Positions 16,871 to 25,120 of a stretch of DNA of 64,000 nucleotides are shown piece by piece (the first letter of the stretch is position 1; each line of letters begins with the position of its first letter). The position numbers were made by a program, and so were the translations under genes. The notes beneath the pieces are model-generated. The model had not been told where the DNA came from, made no database searches, and saw only the letters and a list, made by a program, of their open reading frames with translations. Source of the stretch: Streptomyces noursei ATCC 11455 (GTDB taxonomy: Bacteria > Actinomycetota > Actinomycetes > Streptomycetales > Streptomycetaceae); contig NZ_CP011533.1 of assembly GCF_001704275.1 (NCBI RefSeq), forward strand, positions 8,370,001 through 8,434,000, read 5' to 3'.

Positions 16871-18091
16871 CTATTTCCCCCCATTGATTCCGTCCCCCAT
16901 TGATTCCGTCCGACCCGCGATCGCGGCGCGGTACGCATCCACCAGGCGCTCAAGGCCGACGGCCGGGCTGAACCCCTGCTCGTAACGGCGCCGGGCCGCC
17001 CGGCCCATCTCCCGGTTGCGGGCCGGCTCGACCGCGATCCGGCGTATGCAGGACGCGAGCGAGGCGGCCTCGCCCGGCCGGTGCAGCAGCCCGGTCACCC
17101 CGTCCTCGACGAGTTCGACGAAGGCGCCGTGACCGGCGGCGACGGTCGGGACCCCCGCCGCCATCGCCTCGACGACCACGAGACCGAACGCCTCCAGCCA
17201 CGTCGAGGGAGCCACCACGGCGGCCGAGCGTGCGATGGCCTGCCGGCACTGAGCCGTGTCGTACAGGCCGACGAACCGCACGTCGTCCCGGCCCGCCGCC
17301 CAGGCGGTCACCTCTCGCTCCAGCGGCCCCGCGCCGGCGATCACGAGCGGCACGCCCACCCCGCCGTCCGCGGCGATCTCGTCCCACGCGGCCATGAGCA
17401 GCCGCACACCCTTGGCCTCCGCGAGCCGACCGAGATAGAGCACCTGCTCGCCGGCGCCCGATCGGCGGGCGTCCGGGTCGGGCACGAAGTTGTGCTTCAC
17501 CACCAGCCGTTCGGTCGGCATGCCGGCCCGCACCAGGACGTCGCGCTGCGCCGCGGAGATGCAGAAGAACCGCTCCACGCCGGACCACCACCGTCGCCGG
17601 TTGACCGACAGGCTGACCGCGAGCGGCACCGTCGCAAGGCGGGAGCCCCGGTAGCAGCCGTGCCGGACGGCGGGCAGCGGCGTCGACCCTACGCACTCGG
17701 TGCACGGCCGGCCGTCCCGCTGCAGCGTGCCGGGCGGGCAGACCTGGGTGTAGTTGTGCAGTGTGGCGACGGCGGGCACACCGGCGTCGGCGCAGGCGGC
17801 CAGCACCGCGGGCGACAGGAGCGGAAAGACGTTGTGGACGTGCACCACGTCCGGCCGCTCGGCACGGAGCCGGGCGGCGAGTTCCGCGCGGACCGCCGGG
17901 TTCCACGGCACCAGCAGCGGCACCGCGACCTTGCCCAGCAGGGACCGGGCGGCGATGTCGTCGCTGCGCCGCTCGAACACCTCGACCCGGTGGCCGGCCG
18001 CGCGCAGCAGCGCCGCCTCCTGGTCGACGACCTTGTTCTCCCCGCTCGGCTGCGCCGAGGCGTAGCGGTTGTGCACCACGAGGACGTGCAT
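16871..18091 (-). CDS. Family 4 glycosyltransferase
   Basis: This 406-residue GT-B enzyme has an N-terminal acceptor domain (HVLVVHNRY, DVVHVHNVFPL) and a C-terminal donor domain with LYLGRLAEAKG and the EAFGLVVVEAMAAGVP motif containing the E-x7-E pair typical of retaining GT4. A four-Cys patch (CPPGTLQRDGRPCTEC) in the N-terminal half is common in this subgroup. It acts on the cytoplasmic, lipid-linked glycan. It ends with TAG immediately before the methyltransferase ATG. Confidence 0.9.
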   Translation of the reverse strand: MHVLVVHNRYASAQPSGENKVVDQEAALLRAAGHRVEVFERRSDDIAARSLLGKVAVPLLVPWNPAVRAELAARLRAERPDVVHVHNVFPLLSPAVLAACADAGVPAVATLHNYTQVCPPGTLQRDGRPCTECVGSTPLPAVRHGCYRGSRLATVPLAVSLSVNRRRWWSGVERFFCISAAQRDVLVRAGMPTERLVVKHNFVPDPDARRSGAGEQVLYLGRLAEAKGVRLLMAAWDEIAADGGVGVPLVIAGAGPLEREVTAWAAGRDDVRFVGLYDTAQCRQAIARSAAVVAPSTWLEAFGLVVVEAMAAGVPTVAAGHGAFVELVEDGVTGLLHRPGEAASLASCIRRIAVEPARNREMGRAARRRYEQGFSPAVGLERLVDAYRAAIAGRTESMGDGINGGK

Positions 18092-18093
18092 GG

Positions 18094-19398
18094 TCAGGTC
18101 ACCTCCGATCTCCGGGCCCAGCGCGGGATGTGTCGTCGTGGAACTTCGGGCGTCGGGACGGGCGCGACCGCGGCAGGTGCCACCAGCAGCGAGGCGGCGA
18201 CCGTCAGGTGCAGCAGATACGGCGAGGCGTCGCCCAGCCCGGCCTCGGTGTAGGACGCGATCGCGCAGTAGCCGATCAGGAAGATCGCGCAGGCCCGCTG
18301 CAGCGACGGTGGCCGCAGCAACGCGACGCCGCCCAGCACGAGGATGATCGCCGCCACCAGGGCGATGCCGATCAGCCCCTGCTCGTTGTAGACGGCCAGC
18401 CAGCTGTTGTCGATCGGCAGCCCGCCGAACGACTTGTCGCCCAGACCCACGCCGAACAACTGCTCCATGGTCGTCCGGGGAGCTGCCAGCAGGGCGTCCC
18501 AGACCTTGGCCCGGCCGGTGAGGTTGGAGAAGTTCTCCTGGCTCTGCCCGCGCAGGAACCACGCCTGCAGCGCGGAGCTGAACGCCACCGCGGCCACCGT
18601 GGCGCACACCACCGCCCAGGTGAAGAACCGGCGGGCGGCGGCACTGGTCAGGACGAGCGAGCCGATCGCCAACGCCAGCCCGATGAACAGGCCCAGCGTG
18701 GCCGTCCGGGTATGGGTCAACGCCAGCAGGACGAGCGACGGCACGATGACGACCGCCGCGCCGGCCCGGTCGGTCCGGCGGCCCAGGACGAGCAGCACGG
18801 TGAGCCCGACGATGACCGCGGCGTACTGCCCGATCTGCGGCGGGGTGAGCGGCCACAGCGCGCCGACGAGGCGCCCGCCGTAGAGGTCGGGCATGGCCGC
18901 GCCCGGTGAGACGACCAGGCCGGCGGCCACCGACCCGAGCACGGCGAAGTACATCCGGATGTGGTGCCGGACGAATGTCGGTCCGCCGTCCCACCAGCGG
19001 CTGAGCAGCCACAGCGTGCTGACGAAGAGAGCCAGCCGGGCGCAGCGGAACAGCGCGCCGAACCCGGACTCCAGGAGCGCACTGGAGAGCACGCTCGACA
19101 CCAGCAGCAGGGTGAGCAGGAACAAGTAGGCGCTGAGACGGATGCGCAGCCGGACATTGAGGGCGAGCGCCAGCGCGAACGCGGCGACCAGCGCGCCCAT
19201 GGTGACCAACTGGATGAGGGAGCGGGGCAGCGGAACGATGGTCTTCGCCCCGGCGGAGCCGAGCGTGTTGAGGACCAGCAACCCCCAGACGATCCCGACG
19301 ATCTTCGGCGTGCCGGCAGGGCGCGGTGCTGCGCCGGGCTGCGTTCCCGCCGTGTGCAGTCCGCCCGGCAGCCCACCGCGCGACAGGTCTCCGCCCAT
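18094..19398 (-). CDS. O-antigen ligase / Wzy-type polymerase-like membrane protein
   Basis: This 434-residue protein has about 11 membrane segments and a large periplasmic-side loop containing SQENFSNLTGRAKVWDALL and GVGLGDKSFGG, the pattern of the O-antigen ligase/polymerase (Wzy_C) family. In this operon it is the only candidate polymerase and would join flipped repeat units outside the membrane. The ATG at 19398 lies one base after the stop of the beta-helix gene (TGAGATG). The N-terminal 30 residues are hydrophilic and Pro/Gly-rich. Confidence 0.84.
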   Translation of the reverse strand: MGGDLSRGGLPGGLHTAGTQPGAAPRPAGTPKIVGIVWGLLVLNTLGSAGAKTIVPLPRSLIQLVTMGALVAAFALALALNVRLRIRLSAYLFLLTLLLVSSVLSSALLESGFGALFRCARLALFVSTLWLLSRWWDGGPTFVRHHIRMYFAVLGSVAAGLVVSPGAAMPDLYGGRLVGALWPLTPPQIGQYAAVIVGLTVLLVLGRRTDRAGAAVVIVPSLVLLALTHTRTATLGLFIGLALAIGSLVLTSAAARRFFTWAVVCATVAAVAFSSALQAWFLRGQSQENFSNLTGRAKVWDALLAAPRTTMEQLFGVGLGDKSFGGLPIDNSWLAVYNEQGLIGIALVAAIILVLGGVALLRPPSLQRACAIFLIGYCAIASYTEAGLGDASPYLLHLTVAASLLVAPAAVAPVPTPEVPRRHIPRWARRSEVT

Positions 19399-19399
19399 C

Positions 19400-20938
19400 T
19401 CAACCACCGGCCTGTGGGTCGAGGGTGCTGCCCGCGTCCTGCCGGTACGGCGTGCCCCGCCACTGCCCGGAGTCGAGCACCTGACTGGGATCGTGGGCGA
19501 CGAACGTCCACGGCCCGAGGTAGACGTTGTCGTGCCAGCGGTTGTGCTGCTCGCCGGTGATCGCCTCGGCCACCCGGTCGCCCTTGTACGGCGACCAGTC
19601 CGGATAGGTGCCGTAGTTGGCCAGCACCGCCATGCGGTCGCACTTCGCCGTGCACGTGACGACGGACTTGTCCAGCACGAAGCGGTTGTCGTGGATGTCC
19701 ACCCGCTGGGTCTTCCACCGGCAGTCGGCGTAGAGCGGTGCGCTGGCGATCGCCGGCTCCGCGCAGCGGCGGGGGTCCCGCACCAGCAGGGTGCAGTCAC
19801 CGGACGAGGTGTTGGCCGGGCTGTTGCAGAACCGGTCGGCGTTCTCCCACAGGGTGATCCCGGACCAGTTGTCCTCCAGCACGTTCCGATAGATCTCGAT
19901 CTTGTCGGTGCGGGCTCGGATCCGTGGTTCGCCACCGGACTCGGACAGATAGACGGTCGCGAACGGGAAGTTGTCGCCGCGGTCGGCCGCCTTGCGGCCC
20001 TCGACCCAGTTGTTCCGCCGGATCGTGTTGTTCCGGATGACCGCGTTGTAGCTGGTCTCGTAGATCAGGGCGGCGCCGTAGTTGGCCTCGATCACGTTGT
20101 TCTCGATGCGGAAGTCGTTGTTGTTGGTGTCCGCCCACAGCCCCGTTCCGCGGTTGTCGTGCACCCAGTTGCCGCGTACATCGGCGCCGTTGACGGCCCA
20201 GAACTTCACACCTCCGGTGCAGCCGCAGCCCGGCCGCCGCCGTTCCCAGTCGCCGGTGTTGTTGCCCACGATCTCGTTGCCCTCGACCACCAGGTCGCTG
20301 ACCCGGCCGCCGGTCGTGTACGCGTTCATTCCGTACTGTCCGTTGTCGCGCAGGCAGCTGGCGCGGACCCGCTGGTGGGCGCCGGCCATCAGTCCGGCAC
20401 CGGAGTTGTCCTGGATCGTCGCGTGCTCGATCACCCACCCGTCGGCCGAGTCGTGGTTGACCACGCCCTCGTTCTGCGGCGCGACGAAACCCTGCACGGT
20501 CAGGTAGCGGATGGTGACGTCGCGGGCGGTACCGCCGAACGCGTACTGGTTCTTCTCCCGACCGTCGAGCACCGCGCCCGGCGCACCGAGGTAGCGGTCC
20601 CCGTCCTTGGGGATGACCTGGGCGTAGCGATCCGGGTCGAGCCTGTGCGTGCCCGGTCGAAGCCAGAACGTGGTGTTCGGGGGGTTGCTCTTGGTCTTCG
20701 CCGCCAGGTCACCGACCTCCGCGGGGTCGACCGGCACCGCGTCCGCCGGTGCCTTCGTCGGCCCGGCCGCGGGCTTGCCGCACACCCGGGCCACGGACGT
20801 GGACAGCGCCCCGGACGTGGTCGGCGCAGCGGTCGGCTCCGCCCGGGCGCCCGGTGTGCTCGCACAGCCGGTCGCCGCCAGCAGGGCCAGCGCCAGCGGT
20901 GCCGCCGCCGACGCCCAGTGCCGCCTCTTGATCCCCAC
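19400..20938 (-). CDS. Right-handed beta-helix lipoprotein (glycan-active candidate)
   Basis: This 512-residue exported protein has a signal peptide with lipobox LAATGC (Cys at about residue 25) and a Thr/Ala-rich linker. A long series of parallel beta-helix repeats follows (for example VEGNEIVGNN, VIRNNTIRRNN, IYRNVLEDNW and VDIHDNRF). Such folds occur in polysaccharide lyases, epimerases and surface-binding proteins. Anchored outside the membrane, it could trim, epimerise or hold the exported polymer. Eight or so cysteines in the C-terminal half may form disulfides. The GTG start is preceded by GGGGG. No catalytic residues can be assigned. Confidence 0.82.
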   Translation of the reverse strand: MGIKRRHWASAAAPLALALLAATGCASTPGARAEPTAAPTTSGALSTSVARVCGKPAAGPTKAPADAVPVDPAEVGDLAAKTKSNPPNTTFWLRPGTHRLDPDRYAQVIPKDGDRYLGAPGAVLDGREKNQYAFGGTARDVTIRYLTVQGFVAPQNEGVVNHDSADGWVIEHATIQDNSGAGLMAGAHQRVRASCLRDNGQYGMNAYTTGGRVSDLVVEGNEIVGNNTGDWERRRPGCGCTGGVKFWAVNGADVRGNWVHDNRGTGLWADTNNNDFRIENNVIEANYGAALIYETSYNAVIRNNTIRRNNWVEGRKAADRGDNFPFATVYLSESGGEPRIRARTDKIEIYRNVLEDNWSGITLWENADRFCNSPANTSSGDCTLLVRDPRRCAEPAIASAPLYADCRWKTQRVDIHDNRFVLDKSVVTCTAKCDRMAVLANYGTYPDWSPYKGDRVAEAITGEQHNRWHDNVYLGPWTFVAHDPSQVLDSGQWRGTPYRQDAGSTLDPQAGG

Positions 20939-20946
20939 GCGCCCCC

Positions 20947-22923
20947 CTAGCCGCGGAACCTGAGCACGGTGGTGAACTCCCCCGACAGCGCTGTGCCGTC
21001 GGCGAAGCCGGTGCCGACCAGCGTGGTGGTGGGTTCCTTGCGCCCGAAGCCGGCGGAGTACCAGCCCAGCGGCGGGTCGGTCTCGCCGCGATGCGCCCGC
21101 CAGCTCAGCTGCCCGGGCAGGTCGAGCACCGCGGAGTGCCCCTCGCCGTCCCGGACCCAGGTGAGCACTGCCCGGTTCCCCACCAGGTCCGCGGCGATCG
21201 TCGGGCCGAGGTGGAACGCCAGGTGCACGGTCCGGCGCGGGCCGCGCACCTCGTCGACCACCGTCAACTCCTGTGTCTCGGCGGTCAGTTCAACCCGCCG
21301 GCGGTGGACGGACGGCTGGTAGCCGTCGTGCTCGGCGCACCAGCGGGCCACCCCTTCATCGGACGTGTCCGTGGTCAGGACGCGGCTCCTGGCATGCCGG
21401 GTCCACAGGAACGGGCCACCGGAGACGGACTGGTCACTGCCGTCCAGCCGCAGGGTGTTGTGGCCGAGGGTCGACCGGAAGTACTGCCGCCACTCGGGCT
21501 GCCCGTGGTAGCAGAACGTCCCCGGGTCGGCGAGCACGTCCACCCCGTCGTGCCGGACCTCCACGGACAGCGCGTCCGCGTGGGCATGCGCGGCGATGGA
21601 CAGGAAGCCGTGGCGGCCGCCGTCGCAGCGGCACCAGATCTCCCCCGGACCACGCAGGATGGTCATACCCGCGTCGGCGAAATGGGCCGGTCGGCGCACC
21701 GGGCGGGTCACGGCCGGCGCCGTTGCGACCTTCGCGTACGGCCGGATGAACGCGGCCAGCAGCGGGGTGCGCACATCGGTGCCGGTCACCGTCGGCCACC
21801 AGGCGAGCCGACCGAACACGGCGTCTCCGGTGGCCAACAGCGAGGCCCAGCGGTCGGTGCCCGCGCCGTCCACGACCAGACCGTGCCCGTCGTCCGCGTC
21901 GCCCTGGCGCGGCGGCCGTAACCGGCTGTCCACGACGGCCGCGAGCGCGTCGGTCATCCGCAGCAGGACCAGCCGGACGGTCGCGGGGACCGGCACGGCG
22001 GCGGCATCCGCCTCGGCCACCGCGGCCAGGCCCAGTTCCAGGACGAGTCCGTGGTACTCGGTGGCCAGCTCGCGGTTGAGGCCGGAGTGGAAGGTGTTGC
22101 CGCGCAGATGCCGTTCCAGCGACCGCAGTGCGCCGGCCCGCCAACGCGCCGAGGCGGGGAACCACCCGAACGCGCAGGCCGCGGCGAGCTGCCCGGCGGC
22201 CTCGGCGATGACGTGGTTGTTCGCCGAGGACCCCCGGCTGGGGAAGGCGGCCAGCCAGCGCTGGTGGTGCCAGATCTGGTTCAGCGCCACCGGGTTGCCC
22301 TCGAACAGCGCGGCCGCGCCCGGCCAGCCGTCGAGCAGCCGCCGGATCCACACCCAGGACAGCAGCCGGATGCCCAGCTCGATGCCGCTGACCCAATGCA
22401 CGCCGCGCAGCGGTGGGTTGGCCGCCCACCACGACCGCAGGTGATCGGCCACCCGCTCGGCGTACCGCTCGTCGCCGGTGATCGCGTAGGCGGCGGCCAG
22501 CACGGTGAGGTACTGATGCCGGGACGGTTCCCAGATCTGCTTGATGTCGCCGACCGCGTCCTCGTTCCGATACGGCACGTCGAAGGCGTAGCCCCCCGGG
22601 GCCCGGCGCCCGGTCTTCGGGTCGTACCACCAGTCCGGGTCGGCCAGGTCCTCGCGGACCACCCCGAAGTACTCGGCGTGCCCGTCCATCAGCCGGTCCG
22701 CCTCGGCGAGGAGGCGTTTCGCGGCGTCCGGAGGTATGCCGGCGATCGTCCCGGCGGGCAGCACCGCGGTGAACCGGGCACCGGACACGCTCGGGCAGTG
22801 CGGCCGCGCCGACCGCCACCGCCGCCTGCGGACCGCGTCGCCCACCCGGCCGCCGACCTCCCGCGGTCCCATCCGGGACAGCCGCCGCAGGTACCAGCCC
22901 GGACTCCCCGAACTCACGGTCAT
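20947..22923 (-). CDS. Heparinase II/III-like polysaccharide lyase family protein
   Basis: This 658-residue protein has an alpha/alpha-toroid N-terminal domain (W-rich helices, SSANNHVIAEAAGQL) and a C-terminal heparinase II/III beta domain with HAHADALSVEVRHDGV and DPGTFCYHG. These motifs carry the His/Tyr residues typical of the family. No signal peptide is visible, which is usual for the bacterial exopolysaccharide-locus members. The adjacent bi-domain oxidoreductase overlaps it by 4 bp, a pairing that recurs in glycan loci. An in-frame TTA leucine codon at 21919-21921 (residue 335) may make translation depend on bldA. The substrate is unknown and presumably the uronate-containing polymer. 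Confidence 0.86.
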   Translation of the reverse strand: MTVSSGSPGWYLRRLSRMGPREVGGRVGDAVRRRRWRSARPHCPSVSGARFTAVLPAGTIAGIPPDAAKRLLAEADRLMDGHAEYFGVVREDLADPDWWYDPKTGRRAPGGYAFDVPYRNEDAVGDIKQIWEPSRHQYLTVLAAAYAITGDERYAERVADHLRSWWAANPPLRGVHWVSGIELGIRLLSWVWIRRLLDGWPGAAALFEGNPVALNQIWHHQRWLAAFPSRGSSANNHVIAEAAGQLAAACAFGWFPASARWRAGALRSLERHLRGNTFHSGLNRELATEYHGLVLELGLAAVAEADAAAVPVPATVRLVLLRMTDALAAVVDSRLRPPRQGDADDGHGLVVDGAGTDRWASLLATGDAVFGRLAWWPTVTGTDVRTPLLAAFIRPYAKVATAPAVTRPVRRPAHFADAGMTILRGPGEIWCRCDGGRHGFLSIAAHAHADALSVEVRHDGVDVLADPGTFCYHGQPEWRQYFRSTLGHNTLRLDGSDQSVSGGPFLWTRHARSRVLTTDTSDEGVARWCAEHDGYQPSVHRRRVELTAETQELTVVDEVRGPRRTVHLAFHLGPTIAADLVGNRAVLTWVRDGEGHSAVLDLPGQLSWRAHRGETDPPLGWYSAGFGRKEPTTTLVGTGFADGTALSGEFTTVLRFRG

Positions 22924-25091
22924 CGCGTCCTCGCCAACGTCACCGGCGCGCCGCCGGCCAGGCCGGCCTGCACGGCGAGGGTGGCCGCCGTGGTGGCGAC
23001 CAACGACTCCAGCGGCACCGGCATCGGCCCGCCGGTCCGAACTGCCTTGACGAACGAGGCCAGTTCGGCGTTCTGCCCCTTGTCCCGGGCCTTCGGCAGT
23101 CGCGAACTCACCCACTTTTTCCCGCCGTACACCGAGGCACGCACGAAGTCGTCGAGCCTGAGCACCTTGCCGTCGGCGACCAGGTCGAGGGTCTCCTTGG
23201 GGAAGCCGGGCGCGCCCGTGGTGACGTAGCTGAGGGTGGCGGTGGAGCCGTCGGGGTAGCGCAGGACGACCTGGAGGTCGTCGTTGCCGGATGTGGCGAC
23301 CGCGTACACCGAGACCGGGTCCGCCCCGAGCAGCCAGCTCGCCGTGTCGATGAAGTGCCCGCCCTCGCCCACGAAGCGCGAGCCCTCGGTGCCCTGCCTG
23401 AGGTACCAACTGCCGTGCTGCAGCGTGCCCGCGTTGATGAGGTAGCGCAGGTTCGCGGGTCCGGTCCGGGGGCCGAACTGCTTCTTCGCCTCGTGCAGCA
23501 GCGGCGCGAAGCGGCGGTTGAAGCCCACCTGCAGCCGGTCGTTGCCGGACTCCTCCACCGCCGCGAGCACACCGGCCAGCTCGTCCTCGGTGAGCGCCAG
23601 GGGCTTCTCCACGAACACCGACTTGCCCGCGAGGAGTGCCTTGCGGGTCAGTTCGGCGTGCGAGCTGTGCCGGGTGACCACGAACACCGCGTCGATGGAC
23701 TTGTCGCCGAGCACGGCGTCGAGGTCGGTGGTCGCCTCGGCGAAGCCGAACTTCCGCTGCGCGTTGGCCGCGGACAGCGCCGTCGTGGTGACCACGGTCG
23801 ACAGCTCGACGCCGTCGCGCTCGGCGAGGTGCGGCAGCAGCATCGACGTCGCGTAGTTCCCGGCGCCGACGAAGGCGAGACGCACCGGCGTACGGGCGGC
23901 ACCGGCCTTGCTCGGCCGCACGTTCGCCGTGGGTACGGCGACCGCCAAGTCCGCTGATTCCGCGGCCTGTTCGGGGTATCGGAACAGCACGGCGACGGCC
24001 TTCAGCCCGCCGTCCTTCAACCCCTGGTACGTCTCGACGGCGTCGTCGAAGTCGGCGACGTGGGAGATGAGGGGCTCGACGTCCACGCGGCCACGCGCGA
24101 CGAGGTCGAGGAAGCACGCGAGGTTGCGGCGCTCGGTCCAGCGGACGTAGCCGATCGGGTAGTCGCGCCCTTCGAGTTCGTACGAGGGGTCGTAGCGCCC
24201 GGGGCCGTAGGAGCGCGAGAAGCGGACGTCGAGCTCCTTCTCGTAGTACGCGTTCCACGGAAGGTCGAGTCGGCACTTGCCGATGTCGACGACCCGGCCG
24301 CGGTCGCGCGCCAACTGGGCCGCCAGTTCGACGGGTTGATTGCTGCCGCCACCGGCGGCCAGGTACACCTGGTCCACGCCGTGGCCGTCGGTGAGCTCGG
24401 CGACGGCGGCGGCCACCGCAGCGGACTCGGGGTCGCCGCAGGCCGCGGCGCCCGTGCGCTCGGCGAGTTCGCAGCGCGCCGGGTCCGGGTCGACGCCGAC
24501 GACGCGGACCCCGGAGGCGGTGAGGAGTTGCACGACCAGCTGCCCGATCAGGCCGAGGCCGATGACCAGGGCCACCTCGCCGAGCTGCGGCTCGCCCTGG
24601 CGCACGCCCTGGAGAGCGATCGACCCGACGGTGCCGAAGGCCGCGTGCCGGGGCGCGAGACCGTCGGGGAGCGGGGTGTAGAGGTTCTTCGGCACCCAGT
24701 TCACCTCGGCGTGCAGCGCGTGCTCGTTGCCCGCGCAGGCCACGAGGTCGCCGACCTTCACGTCGTCGATCCCGGCGCCGACCTGCTCGACCACCCCGCA
24801 CAGCGAGTAGCCGAGCGGCGTGTACGAGTCAAGCTTGCCCATCACCTTGCGGTACGTGGCGGGCACCCCGTTGGTGGCCACGCTCTGCATGACCTTGGCC
24901 ACTTGGTCGGGGCGGGAACGGGCCTTGCCGAGCATCGACATGCCGGCCTCGGACACCTTCATCATCTCGGTGCCGGTGGAGATCAGCGAGTAGGTGCTGC
25001 GGACCAGCACGCCTCCCGGCTTGCACCCCGGTACCGGAACGTCGAGCACCGCCAGCTCGCCGCTCTTGTAGTTCTGCACGATCTGTTTCAC
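22920..25091 (-). CDS. Bi-domain oxidoreductase (alcohol dehydrogenase-like + Gfo/Idh/MocA)
   Basis: This 723-residue fusion has two parts. Residues 1 to about 350 form a medium-chain dehydrogenase (GYSLCGVVEQVGAG, then the Rossmann motif VIGLGLIGQLVVQ). Residues 375 to 723 form a Gfo/Idh/MocA oxidoreductase (FVGAGNYATSMLL, then the signature EKPLALTEDEL). The architecture is known from glycan loci beside heparinase-like genes. A redox step on a sugar intermediate is likely, but the substrate is not known. The frame opens at 25199, but a GTG at 25091 with AGGGGAG upstream begins the conserved KQIVQNYKSGELAV and is preferred. Short GATTCAGGGG repeats sit in the 29-bp leader. Confidence 0.88.
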   Translation of the reverse strand: MKQIVQNYKSGELAVLDVPVPGCKPGGVLVRSTYSLISTGTEMMKVSEAGMSMLGKARSRPDQVAKVMQSVATNGVPATYRKVMGKLDSYTPLGYSLCGVVEQVGAGIDDVKVGDLVACAGNEHALHAEVNWVPKNLYTPLPDGLAPRHAAFGTVGSIALQGVRQGEPQLGEVALVIGLGLIGQLVVQLLTASGVRVVGVDPDPARCELAERTGAAACGDPESAAVAAAVAELTDGHGVDQVYLAAGGGSNQPVELAAQLARDRGRVVDIGKCRLDLPWNAYYEKELDVRFSRSYGPGRYDPSYELEGRDYPIGYVRWTERRNLACFLDLVARGRVDVEPLISHVADFDDAVETYQGLKDGGLKAVAVLFRYPEQAAESADLAVAVPTANVRPSKAGAARTPVRLAFVGAGNYATSMLLPHLAERDGVELSTVVTTTALSAANAQRKFGFAEATTDLDAVLGDKSIDAVFVVTRHSSHAELTRKALLAGKSVFVEKPLALTEDELAGVLAAVEESGNDRLQVGFNRRFAPLLHEAKKQFGPRTGPANLRYLINAGTLQHGSWYLRQGTEGSRFVGEGGHFIDTASWLLGADPVSVYAVATSGNDDLQVVLRYPDGSTATLSYVTTGAPGFPKETLDLVADGKVLRLDDFVRASVYGGKKWVSSRLPKARDKGQNAELASFVKAVRTGGPMPVPLESLVATTAATLAVQAGLAGGAPVTLARTR

Positions 25092-25120
25092 TCTCGAACT
25101 CCCCTGAATCCCCTGAATTC